Shown piece by piece: positions 17,848 through 25,950 of a stretch of DNA of 64,000 bases; the stretch's first letter is position 1; each line of letters begins with the position of its first letter. Source of the stretch: JBHIKY01 sp042139015 (lineage in GTDB: Bacteria > Bacillota > Bacilli > Bacillales > Marinococcaceae); NCBI RefSeq assembly GCF_042139015.1, contig NZ_JBHIKY010000020.1, positions 1-64,000 of the forward strand, read 5' to 3'. Position numbers and translations under genes: made by a program. The notes beneath the pieces are model-generated. The model saw only the letters and a program-made list of their open reading frames with translations. It searched no databases and had not been told where the DNA came from.

Positions 17848-19185
17848 TTATTTAACCGCCGCAGCAAGTGCTTCTTCTAGTATAGTAAGGCCTTCTTCCA
17901 ACTGCTCGTCTGTTATTACGATCGGCATGAGCACCCGGATGACATTGCCATAATTACCGGCAGCTAAAATCAAGAGTCCTCGTTTTTGCGCTTCCTTCAG
18001 CACACGGGCGGTCAATGCTTTATCAGATGTTTTTTCCGTTTTGCTGCTCACAAGCTCTATTGCGCACATAGCACCGAGTCCACGCACATCTCCAATGCAT
18101 TCGAAATGCTCCTGCCAGCTGTGAAATCGCTGCATAACCCGCTTTCCTATCATGGCAGCACGCTCATTTAATTTTTCTTCCTCAATAATGTCGAGTACGG
18201 CGAGCGCAGCAGCACATCCGATCGGACTTCCACTATACGTTCCCCCTAGCTCTCCGGGAGCTGCGGCATCCATCACATCTGCACGCCCGATCAAACCACT
18301 GATTGGCACCCCGCCAGCCATTGACTTTGATACGGTGATTAAGTCAGGAACGACGTCAAAATGATTTATGGCAAAGAAGTCGCCTGTTCTAGTGAAACCA
18401 GTCTGAATCTCATCAGCTGCAAATAAAATGCCATGCTCTTCACAAAATGCCTTTACCCCCTGTACAAAAGCTTTATCCGGAACAATAAATCCTCCCTCGC
18501 CCTGTACTGGTTCCATCACTACTGCTGCTACACGGTCTGGTGATATTTCCTGTTCGATAATACGTTTTACGTTATTGAGTGTATCCTCTGAATATTCTTT
18601 TTCCGTCATCGCCTCAGGTTTCCGGTAAAAGTATGGAAATGGAGCACGGTAAACCTCCGGAGCAAATGGCCCAAATTCGTATTTGTATGGTTTCACCTTT
18701 GCCGTCATCGACATAGTCATTAACGTTCTGCCGTGAAAACTTCGTGAAAAAGTAACAACAGCAGGCCTTTTAGTAAATTTACGTGCTACTTTAACGGCAT
18801 TTTCTACGGCTTCTGCACCGCTGTTTAAAAACATCGCTTTTTTCTTATGGCTTCCAGGAGCCAGGGCCGTCAACTTTTCTGCCAGCTCCACGTATGATTC
18901 ATACATCATCACATTAAAGCCTGTGTGTACAAATTGGTCTGCCTGCTCCTTAATAGCCTGAACGACCTTTGGATGGCTGTGTCCGACATTAATAGTGCCA
19001 ATCGCTCCCGCAAAATCAATAAAACGATTGCCGTCCACGTCCTCTACCACGGCTCCCTTCGCATTCTTTGCGAAGCTCGGCACTCCGTAGCCTACCCCCT
19101 CCGGGATAACTGAATGTCGCCGATCTAAAAGCTTACTGGCTGTAGTGCCTGGAAGTGCCGTTTGAACATCTGACGTTTTTGCCAT
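17848..19185 (-). CDS. 4-aminobutyrate (GABA) aminotransferase-like class III aminotransferase
   Basis: A 445-residue PLP enzyme of the GabT group. It has the acceptor region FLNSGAEAVENAVKVARKFT, the FSRSFHGRT motif, DEIQTGFTRTG and the PLP lysine in ITVSKSMAGGVPISG. It would move the amino group of GABA or a related omega-amino acid to 2-oxoglutarate. The ATG at 19185 is chosen over a GTG at 19197 that sits directly against the AAGGAG box. A consensus sigma-54 promoter lies about 40 bases upstream, so the gene belongs to the nitrogen-catabolism regulon of this region. A ureohydrolase and a second aminotransferase nearby fit a pathway through guanidinobutyrate or another omega-amino compound. 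Confidence 0.88.
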   Translation of the reverse strand: MAKTSDVQTALPGTTASKLLDRRHSVIPEGVGYGVPSFAKNAKGAVVEDVDGNRFIDFAGAIGTINVGHSHPKVVQAIKEQADQFVHTGFNVMMYESYVELAEKLTALAPGSHKKKAMFLNSGAEAVENAVKVARKFTKRPAVVTFSRSFHGRTLMTMSMTAKVKPYKYEFGPFAPEVYRAPFPYFYRKPEAMTEKEYSEDTLNNVKRIIEQEISPDRVAAVVMEPVQGEGGFIVPDKAFVQGVKAFCEEHGILFAADEIQTGFTRTGDFFAINHFDVVPDLITVSKSMAGGVPISGLIGRADVMDAAAPGELGGTYSGSPIGCAAALAVLDIIEEEKLNERAAMIGKRVMQRFHSWQEHFECIGDVRGLGAMCAIELVSSKTEKTSDKALTARVLKEAQKRGLLILAAGNYGNVIRVLMPIVITDEQLEEGLTILEEALAAAVK

Positions 19186-19223
19186 GTGAGTTAACACTCC
19201 TTTTTTCGTTTTCCCTTTTTATA

Positions 19224-19240
19224 TTGCAAGAATTATGCCA
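19224..19240 (-). promoter_or_regulatory. Sigma-54 (SigL) promoter of the GABA aminotransferase gene
   Basis: Read on the minus strand: TGGCATAATTCTTGCAA, with GG at 19239-19238 and GC at 19227-19226 and ten bases between. It lies 40 to 55 bases before the ATG. It is nearly identical to the promoter at 10809. No clear 6-N6-6 dyad of either enhancer type was found within 250 bases upstream. Confidence 0.85.
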
Positions 19241-19509
19241 TGTAAATGAATTTCACAAGTCAATTTCAGAACTAAAAATGCGAATATTAACAGGCATTAT
19301 CTCTCTATATTATTCGATTTTCGCTTCAGGCGAACGCTTTCCGTGGTCTTGGCCGGGCTGTATCAAAAGACATTTTAAAAATTCCAGTCCCCACTCTGGT
19401 TGTCAAAATCATGCCAAAACAAGTTATCCCGTACCACTTTTATAATGATACGGGAATATTATTGGGATGACGTCAATAGTTTATAACCTTTTGGCTACAG
19501 TGGTATCCC

Positions 19510-19825
19510 ATTAAATGAAGGAGCGAAAGACGGCGAATCCGGAGGGAATAGCAACAGCTGAAGACGCCGCAGGGCGATTTTCCCGAGGAGGCTGAGGCGT
19601 TGCCCTCGGAAAGCGTCCGTCTGTAGCGGATTGTACTAACGCTAAATATCTCAAAAAAGTTCTTATTCTGGAAAGAAAGCAAAGAAAAGGCCAGAGAATA
19701 TTAAATTCTTGGAATGAGAAAACAGGTCCATTGCGTAGCTTCTGACGGAGCCTATTTTGGAAACTCATAGACAACAAACAATCCAGACAGATTCATAGAA
19801 TCGCCTGGATTTTCCAATAAACAAT
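19510..19825 (-). repeat. Composite repeat remnant with deleted copy of the MITE-like element
   Basis: On the minus strand 19825-19690 matches the left part of the element at 17259/49033 (GGATTGTTTGTTGTCTATGAG, then TCCGTCAGAAGC) and then jumps to its right part (GACCTGTTTTCTCATT, TTAATATTC). The central hairpin region is missing. The adjoining 19510-19640 is a GC-richer repeat containing GGAAAGCGTCCG. The rest of the 19241-19843 gap shows no gene; a weak hairpin TCCCGTA/TACGGGA lies near 19427-19453. Confidence 0.65.
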
Positions 19826-19843
19826 ATACTCTTGTACGTTTTT

Positions 19844-21202
19844 TTAAGATAGATGCTTTTGTACATTATTTTTGAAGGTTGATACGATAAACGAAAAATC
19901 CTCGTCTGTGATACTCAGTGGTGGAGAGAGCGTTAATATATTGTTATGACCCGCTACAATGTCAGATGTTTTCCCTATAATCAAGCCATCCTGCTTGCAG
20001 CCAGCGACAATTTTTTTTAATACTCCTTCATCAAGCGGTATCTTCGTATTTTTATCTTCCACAAGCTCGACACCGGCTAAAAGTCCTTTACCGCGGACAT
20101 CTCCTACCTTTGAGAGTTCCTTCAATTCGTCTAATTCTTTAAGAAGCCTTCTTCCCAGTGATGCTGATTGTTCGACGAGATTTTCCCGTTCCATAATTTC
20201 AAGATTTACGAGCGCAGCAGCACATGCAGCGGGATGGCCGCCAAAAGTGTTCACATGGCGGAAATGATCATTTGGCTCACTTCCCTTGAAAGCATTGTAG
20301 ATATCTTTTTTTACGGCTGTCACGGACAGAGGCAGATATCCGCTTGTAACACCCTTTGCCATCGTAATAATGTCGGGCTTGACATCGTAGTGCATAAATC
20401 CAAAGCGTTCCCCCGTACGGCCGAATCCGCAGATAACTTCATCAGAAATAAGCAGGGCTCCATGCTTCTCACAAATTTCTTTCACCCGCTTCATGTACGA
20501 GTCATCCGGCATGAGAATTCCGCCGCCTGTGATGATCGGCTCCATAATAACGCCAGCTATAGTTTCATCCTCTTCCCACGTCATCATTCTATCAATTTCA
20601 TCGGCACAAGCGCGGTTGAATTCTTCAATCGAATGCCCAGCCGGACATCTGTAGCTGTCAGGAGGAGTGACATGAAGAAACCCCTGCGGAAGCGGGTCAT
20701 ATTTGTATTTTCTCTGGGCCTGGCCCCCTGCCGATAATGTTGCAAGCGAACTGCCGTGATAAGCACGGTAGCGCGCGATAAATTTATGCCTGCTCGGCCG
20801 CTCCGTCTGATGAAAATACTGGCGGGCGATTTTAAAAGCCGTTTCATTCGCTTCCGACCCACTGTTGGAAAAAAAATAAATATAATCATCCTGGAGCCAC
20901 TCATTAAGCTTTTCCGCAAGCTGAATGGCAGGAGTGTGGCTTTGAGTTAATGGATAAAAAGGCATATCCAGCATTTGCTGGTACGCTTTTTCTGCGATTT
21001 CCTTCCGGCCATAACCTACATTCACGCACCATAAGCCAGACATTGCATCTAAATATTTATTTCCATCTATATCCTTAATCCAGGCACCGTCTGCTTCTTT
21101 AACAATTAAAGAAGGTGTGGTGCTGTGCGGACGCATTGCATGCCAGATACTGTCAAGATCTCGTTCCTTTAGATACTCAGGGGTAAGGTTGTTTATACTC
21201 AT
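19844..21202 (-). CDS. Class III omega-aminotransferase
   Basis: A 452-residue PLP-dependent aminotransferase of the beta-alanine/omega-amino acid:pyruvate branch. Signature parts are SGLWCVNVGYGRKEIAEKA near the N-terminus, FFSNSGSEANETAFKIARQY, YRAYHGSS, DEVICGFGRTG and the PLP lysine in ITMAKGVTSGYLPLS. The ATG at 21202 has GAGAGG nine bases upstream and is preferred to an in-frame ATG at 21220. It is distinct from the GabT-like enzyme next to it. No sigma-54 promoter was found in its upstream region, so its regulation is open. Its substrate could be a diamine product, beta-alanine or taurine-like amine. Confidence 0.88.
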   Translation of the reverse strand: MSINNLTPEYLKERDLDSIWHAMRPHSTTPSLIVKEADGAWIKDIDGNKYLDAMSGLWCVNVGYGRKEIAEKAYQQMLDMPFYPLTQSHTPAIQLAEKLNEWLQDDYIYFFSNSGSEANETAFKIARQYFHQTERPSRHKFIARYRAYHGSSLATLSAGGQAQRKYKYDPLPQGFLHVTPPDSYRCPAGHSIEEFNRACADEIDRMMTWEEDETIAGVIMEPIITGGGILMPDDSYMKRVKEICEKHGALLISDEVICGFGRTGERFGFMHYDVKPDIITMAKGVTSGYLPLSVTAVKKDIYNAFKGSEPNDHFRHVNTFGGHPAACAAALVNLEIMERENLVEQSASLGRRLLKELDELKELSKVGDVRGKGLLAGVELVEDKNTKIPLDEGVLKKIVAGCKQDGLIIGKTSDIVAGHNNILTLSPPLSITDEDFSFIVSTFKNNVQKHLS

Positions 21203-21390
21203 CTCTATCATCCTCTCCATCTTCCATATTATGAAATTATATTAAAAGTCACACAGTTAGAAAGGCTTGTCAATACCTCCCTGGCGCATTGTCATAATTC
21301 GTGCTCCCTTCCCGATTAACCTCTTGTTCTTGTTTTCACCATGTATCTTTTGTAAAGTCAAATAAAAGAGCTTGATAAAGGAGGCTATTC

Positions 21391-22659
21391 ATGACGCTTC
21401 AAGAGCGTGTCCATGATTATATTAAAACCAGCAAAGTAGAGTATTTGTCATTTTTTCAAGAGACCATTCGAGAAGCAAGTGTCGCTGGAAAAGAAGAAGG
21501 CGTTCAGCATATGATGGCTGGCCGCTTAAAAAAAGCAGGTTTCAAGGTGGACATGTGGGAGCTTTCCTACAAGGAATTATCCAAAAGTTCTTATTTCAAC
21601 TCTACCCGTACTGATTTCATCGGGAGTCCCAATGTTGTCGGCACGTTAAAAGGAAATGGCGGCGGCCCATCACTCATTTTAAATGGTCATGTGGATGTTG
21701 TACCAGAAGGCGATCGAAGTCAATGGAAGGAAGACCCCTTTTCCGGAACGATACGTAATGGTAAGGTGTTCGGGCGAGGCACCACTGATATGAAAGGTGG
21801 TAATCTGGCTGCGTTGATCGCACTGGAGTCTCTCATTCATACCGGGACCACATTAAAAGGGGATGTGATTTTTGAAAGTGTCGTGGAAGAAGAAAGCGGA
21901 GGATCCGGCACTCTTGCCTGTATTCAAAGGGGGTACACTGCCGATGCTGCTATTATACCCGAACCGAGTGAATTAAAAATATTTCCTAAACAGCAGGGCT
22001 CAGTCTGGTTCCGCGTTACTGTGCACGGTGTATCTGCTCATGGGGGCACACGTTATGAGGGCGTCAACGCCATTGAAAAGGGCTGGCTTGTCTTTCATCA
22101 TATTCATCAGCTTGAAAAAACTCGCAACCATCGTATCACTGATCCTCTATATGAAACGAACCCCATACCCATACCTATTAATATAGGGAAATTCGAAGGT
22201 GGATATTTTCCTTCCGCCGTCCCCGACAAGGTTATCATTGAAGGAAGAATGGGAATCGCCCCTGGGGAAACGATTGAAGAAGCGCAGACAGAATTTGAAG
22301 AGATGATTAAAGCACTTGCTGCAGAAGATACTTGGTTTCTCGATTATCCAGCTGAAGTCGAATGGTTCGGCCTGCGTCTTCCCCCAGGTCACTGCCCTCT
22401 TGACCATAGGTTAATGAAGCAGCTAGCTGCACGCTTTAAACGACAAAAAGGCCATGACCCTGAATTAGCCGGCTCTACCTGGGGCACAGACGGAGGTCTT
22501 CTCACTCAGGCTGCCGGGATCCCTACAATCATTTTTGGGCCGGGCACAACAAAAATGTGTCATTATGCGAATGAGTATATCGAAATTGATAATATTTTTG
22601 AAACGGCAGAAATTCTCGCTATGACTATCGCAGATTGGTGCGGTACAGTTAACAATTGA
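21391..22659 (+). CDS. M20 family ArgE/DapE-like peptidase/deacylase
   Basis: A 422-residue zinc amidohydrolase with the same architecture as the product of 12695-14008. Ligands and catalytic residues are His100 and Asp102 (LNGHVDVVPEG), Asp133 (GRGTTDMKGG) and Glu167-Glu168 (SVVEEESGGSG); the lid domain carries VSAHGGTRYEGVNA. AAAGGAGG precedes the ATG ideally. The gene is divergent from the omega-aminotransferase and stands alone with its own terminator. It probably hydrolyses an N-acyl amino acid or amine that feeds the same nitrogen-catabolism island. Confidence 0.87.
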   Translation: MTLQERVHDYIKTSKVEYLSFFQETIREASVAGKEEGVQHMMAGRLKKAGFKVDMWELSYKELSKSSYFNSTRTDFIGSPNVVGTLKGNGGGPSLILNGHVDVVPEGDRSQWKEDPFSGTIRNGKVFGRGTTDMKGGNLAALIALESLIHTGTTLKGDVIFESVVEEESGGSGTLACIQRGYTADAAIIPEPSELKIFPKQQGSVWFRVTVHGVSAHGGTRYEGVNAIEKGWLVFHHIHQLEKTRNHRITDPLYETNPIPIPINIGKFEGGYFPSAVPDKVIIEGRMGIAPGETIEEAQTEFEEMIKALAAEDTWFLDYPAEVEWFGLRLPPGHCPLDHRLMKQLAARFKRQKGHDPELAGSTWGTDGGLLTQAAGIPTIIFGPGTTKMCHYANEYIEIDNIFETAEILAMTIADWCGTVNN

Positions 22660-22753
22660 TCGTCCCTTCCTGATCCACCATTCCCGAGGTACTCCGTATT
22701 CTTTATGAATTCCCAATCATCAATTCTATCTCTCCATCGAGTTTTCTTCGCTG

Positions 22754-22778
22754 AAATCCCAGATTCCCTGGGATTTTT
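22754..22778 (+). terminator. Terminator after the M20 hydrolase gene
   Basis: AAATCCCAG and CTGGGATTT form a nine-base-pair stem with a five-base loop and run into TTTTT. Confidence 0.85.
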
Positions 22779-22785
22779 CGCTTTA

Positions 22786-22998
22786 TTATTCATAATTAAA
22801 TAATTATTCAATAATGAATAATTAATTTGAACATACGGATGGGGTGAACAGCGTCATCCACCGATAAGCGATTCGTGAGAATCCACAACAAACGTTAACA
22901 GCTCTTTCAGATGAGAAAGGACTTTTTCAGTGGCCTCGTAACGCCTGGGCTGTTTTTTTGTTATGGTTAATTTACTCAGGTTATTCAAAAATGAATAA
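22786..22998. promoter_or_regulatory. TTATTC-N6-GAATAA dyads, candidate enhancer sites of the second sigma-54 activator
   Basis: Exact TTATTC-N6-GAATAA dyads occur at 22804-22821 (extended to nine bases per arm) and 22981-22998; a third at 22786-22803 has one mismatch (AAATAA), and a lone left half TTATTC is at 23031-23036. Dyads at 22804 and 22981 are 177 bases apart, close to 17 helical turns. They share the 6-N6-6 layout of the sites at 10658-10737 but not the sequence, as expected for a paralogous activator. They lie just upstream of the activator gene. Between them (22890-22970) is a leader-like stretch with a CTTTC/GAAAG hairpin and a T run, with no recognised riboswitch. Confidence 0.65.
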
Positions 22999-23060
22999 TC
23001 AACAGGAAGCTTCGGACAACCAACCGTTTATTATTCATGATGAAAAAGGGGGAAATTACT

Positions 23061-24434
23061 GTGAGCCGTTCACCAATCCGGAAAGAAAGTGAAGCGATTC
23101 TGCAGTCCATCAAAGACGATATTTTAGTAACCGATACAGACGGAATTATTACCCAGGTTACAGATGCCATGAAAGAACTGTACGGGGTGGAGGGCGAAAA
23201 TTTAGTCGGAAAATCGGTCTATGACCTCGAAAAAGCAGGATTATTCACTCCAATTGTTACTCCGCTTGTGAAAGAAAGCAGCGAACGAATAACGATTATT
23301 CAAACGACCAAAGAAGATAAAAAATTTCTTGTCACCGGGGTACCTGTTTTTGATGAAAATGGTCAATTATGGCGGGTGGCGACTTATTCACATGATGTGA
23401 CGGAATTAGTCAATATGAAAGAGTACCTCGCTCAGATGGAAGGTGAAATGGAACGGGTGCTCCACGAATTAAATCACCTGCGCAGTCAATATCAGTATGA
23501 GCATGGGTTTGTAGCACGCTCCTCTGGTATGAAGCGCTGTCTGAATATGGCGAAGCAGGTGGCAGAAGTGGATGTGAATGTGCTTCTTCTCGGCGAATCA
23601 GGCGTCGGAAAGACACAAATAGCTAAAATGATTCATCAGGAAAGCCCGCGGTCGAAAGGTCCGTTTATTGAAGTAAACTGCGGTGCCATACCAGAATCTC
23701 TTTTTGAAGCGGAGTTATTCGGATATGAAGGAGGAGCATTTACGGGTGCCCACAAACAGGGAAAAGTCGGGCTGGCGGAGCTTGCTGAAGGCGGAACCCT
23801 TTTTCTCGATGAAATCGGGGAATTATCACTGAACAATCAGGTAAAAGTCTTAAAATTTATTCAAGAAAAGCAATTTTACCGCGTTGGAGGAAGAAAAGCG
23901 AAAAAGGTGGACTTCCGGCTGCTTTCCGCTACTAATCAGGAGCTTGAGGAACTGGTAGAGAAAAAACAATTCCGCGAGGATTTATTTTTCCGATTGAATG
24001 TTGTTCCGATAAAGATCCCTCCACTTCGTGAGAGAACATCAGACATTATTCCCCTCATAGAGCATTTCGTGAAGGATTTTTCAAAGAAGCACAATCGGGA
24101 AATCAAACTCGACAAAGGTACTCTCCGGCTCCTCACTGACTTAGAATGGAAAGGAAATGTACGGGAGTTAATGAATGTAATGGAACGGTTAATCGTTACC
24201 TCTCCGAGCAAGCTGATTACTGCCGATCAAATCACAAGCTATTGTTCCGCCGGACAGAGCGGATCAAATAAGTATTCCTTTAAAGGGTCCTTAAAGGAAA
24301 CTCTGGCTTCTGTAGAGGAAGACCTCGTACGGGAAGCTTCCCACACTTTCCGCACCACCACAGAAATGGCTGAATGGCTCGGTATCAGTCAGCCTTCTGT
24401 CGTTAGAAAATTACAAAGATACAAAATTAAATGA
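23061..24434 (+). CDS. PAS-domain sigma-54-dependent transcriptional activator (module 2)
   Basis: A 457-residue paralogue of the activator at 9257-10642: PAS domain (ILQSIKDDILVTDTDGIITQ), coiled linker, AAA+ domain with Walker A GESGVGKT, the sigma-54 loop GAFTGA in EGGAFTGAHKQGK, Walker B GGTLFLDEIGEL, and a TyrR/Fis-like helix-turn-helix ending QPSVVRKLQRYKIK. The GTG at 23061 follows AAGGGGG at a usable distance; the upstream ATG pair at 23037 has no ribosome site and overlaps a half operator. It is followed directly by a sigma-54 promoter driving a YjiH transporter and a ureohydrolase gene, its likely targets. Confidence 0.92.
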   Translation: MSRSPIRKESEAILQSIKDDILVTDTDGIITQVTDAMKELYGVEGENLVGKSVYDLEKAGLFTPIVTPLVKESSERITIIQTTKEDKKFLVTGVPVFDENGQLWRVATYSHDVTELVNMKEYLAQMEGEMERVLHELNHLRSQYQYEHGFVARSSGMKRCLNMAKQVAEVDVNVLLLGESGVGKTQIAKMIHQESPRSKGPFIEVNCGAIPESLFEAELFGYEGGAFTGAHKQGKVGLAELAEGGTLFLDEIGELSLNNQVKVLKFIQEKQFYRVGGRKAKKVDFRLLSATNQELEELVEKKQFREDLFFRLNVVPIKIPPLRERTSDIIPLIEHFVKDFSKKHNREIKLDKGTLRLLTDLEWKGNVRELMNVMERLIVTSPSKLITADQITSYCSAGQSGSNKYSFKGSLKETLASVEEDLVREASHTFRTTTEMAEWLGISQPSVVRKLQRYKIK

Positions 24435-24436
24435 AT

Positions 24437-24453
24437 GTGGCATGGAAATTGCA
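24437..24453 (+). promoter_or_regulatory. Sigma-54 (SigL) promoter of the YjiH/ureohydrolase operon
   Basis: TGTGGCATGGAAATTGCA has GG at 24439-24440 and GC at 24451-24452 with ten bases between, starting just after the activator stop codon. No enhancer dyad is visible next to it; the nearest are about 1.4 kb upstream, before the activator gene. Confidence 0.88.
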
Positions 24454-24486
24454 AAGTAATAAAGAAACGCTGCAAAAGGGTGATAC

Positions 24487-25896
24487 GTGGTGAGTAATTA
24501 TCTGGAAAAGGAAACAGATCAGGAGAAAATAGAAACAGAGCCTTCTTATTGGACAGCTTCAAACAAATGGAAGTCGTTGACTGCTTCCGTCATCAGCTTG
24601 TTTTTATTTTTAGTTCCTGTTCCTTATCAAGGACAGTGGACAATTGGCATCGGTATAATTGCCGAAATGCTCCAGGCTGTATTTGAAAGCTATTTATCTG
24701 CCTTTATGACGTTCATTCTTGTCCTCTCTGTGGCGGCCACCTTTCTTATAAAGGGAATGGCTGCCGCGAAAATGCCCCGTACAGATGACTCCATATTTTT
24801 AAAAGAGTTATTTGACGTTCATACTGCTTGGGTTGTGTTAAGAATTCTTGGTGCCTCCTTTGCGATCATGACCCTCTTTCAAATCGGTCCGGAAGTCATT
24901 TGGTCGGAAGCGACAGGCGGGACTGTCCTGTATGAGCTTGTACCCGTCCTAACCACCTGGTTTCTCATAGCAGGTTTTCTTATGCCGCTTCTGCTTAATT
25001 TCGGATTAATGGAATTTATTGGAACGATGGTGCGCAGCCTGATGCGTCCTTTGTTCAGGCTTCCCGGCCGGTCGTCAATTGACGCTATGGCTTCCTGGAT
25101 GGGAAGCGGGACTGTGGGCGTTCTGATTACCACCCAGCAGTACGAAAGCGGTTATTACACGAAAAGAGAGGCTTCGGTCATCGCAACTAACTTTTCTGTC
25201 GCGTCCATTGCCTTCAGCCTCGTAGTAATCAGCTTTATAGGAATGGATCACATGTTTATTCAATTTTATATAACCGTTGTAGCTGTTGGATTGATTGCTG
25301 CGGTAGTATGCCCAAGAATCCCGCCTCTTTCCAAAAAGGAAGAAATATATTTTGAACCGGCAGGAAAACAAATTATCGAAGACGTACCGGAAGGAAAATC
25401 ACGATTAAGCTGGGCTGCAGAGCTTGCTGTGGAGAAGGCTTCCCAGGTGAAAAGCGCTTCCTCTGTTATGAAAAGTGGAGTTAAAAACGTTCTCGATATT
25501 TGGTTTGGGTTAATTCCACTAGTAATGGGACTGGGCACGATTGCCCTTATCATTGCAGAGTTTACTCCCGTTTTTAATATTTTGTCGTATCCGCTCGTTC
25601 CATTGCTTGAGTTCGCCCGCATTCCGGAAGCAGCAGAAGCAGCACCTGCTATGATAGTCGGCTTTGCGGATATGTTTCTGCCTGCGGTGATCGGAAGTGG
25701 AATTGAGAGTGAATTAACACGTTTTGTTATCGCTGCCCTTTCGATGACACAGCTTGTTTATATGTCCGAAGTCGGTATATTGCTGCTGCGTTCTAAGATT
25801 CCATTAAGTTTTTTAGATCTAGTGATCGTATTTATTCAGCGCACGATTATTACGCTGCCGATCATTATTCTCATGGCTCACCTGTTCTTTTTTTAA
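24487..25896 (+). CDS. YjiH family transporter-like membrane protein (nucleoside recognition/gate domain)
   Basis: A 469-residue membrane protein with about ten hydrophobic segments, of the YjiH family that carries nucleoside-recognition (gate) domains (for example SIDAMASWMGSGTVGVLITT and the later VGFADMFLPAVIGSGIESE). Its GTG start follows AAAAGGG by six bases; a second GTG is adjacent. It is the first gene after a sigma-54 promoter and precedes a ureohydrolase gene by 54 bases. The position suggests uptake or exchange of the guanidino compound used by that enzyme or of its amine product. The family's real substrates are poorly known. Confidence 0.75.
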   Translation: MVSNYLEKETDQEKIETEPSYWTASNKWKSLTASVISLFLFLVPVPYQGQWTIGIGIIAEMLQAVFESYLSAFMTFILVLSVAATFLIKGMAAAKMPRTDDSIFLKELFDVHTAWVVLRILGASFAIMTLFQIGPEVIWSEATGGTVLYELVPVLTTWFLIAGFLMPLLLNFGLMEFIGTMVRSLMRPLFRLPGRSSIDAMASWMGSGTVGVLITTQQYESGYYTKREASVIATNFSVASIAFSLVVISFIGMDHMFIQFYITVVAVGLIAAVVCPRIPPLSKKEEIYFEPAGKQIIEDVPEGKSRLSWAAELAVEKASQVKSASSVMKSGVKNVLDIWFGLIPLVMGLGTIALIIAEFTPVFNILSYPLVPLLEFARIPEAAEAAPAMIVGFADMFLPAVIGSGIESELTRFVIAALSMTQLVYMSEVGILLLRSKIPLSFLDLVIVFIQRTIITLPIIILMAHLFFF

Positions 25897-25950
25897 CTAG
25901 ACAAGTAAATTTAAGCTTTAGATGCAAGGTCACCAAAGGAGGAAGTCAAT

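Noticed and set aside
20168..20737. 189-codon open frame on the plus strand inside the omega-aminotransferase gene
   Set aside because: It is antisense to a gene with complete family motifs, has no ribosome site and no protein-like composition.
22840..23030. Possible riboswitch (guanidine type considered because of the downstream ureohydrolase)
   Set aside because: The conserved guanidine-I, -II or -III sequences are not seen; only simple hairpins and the operator dyads are present.
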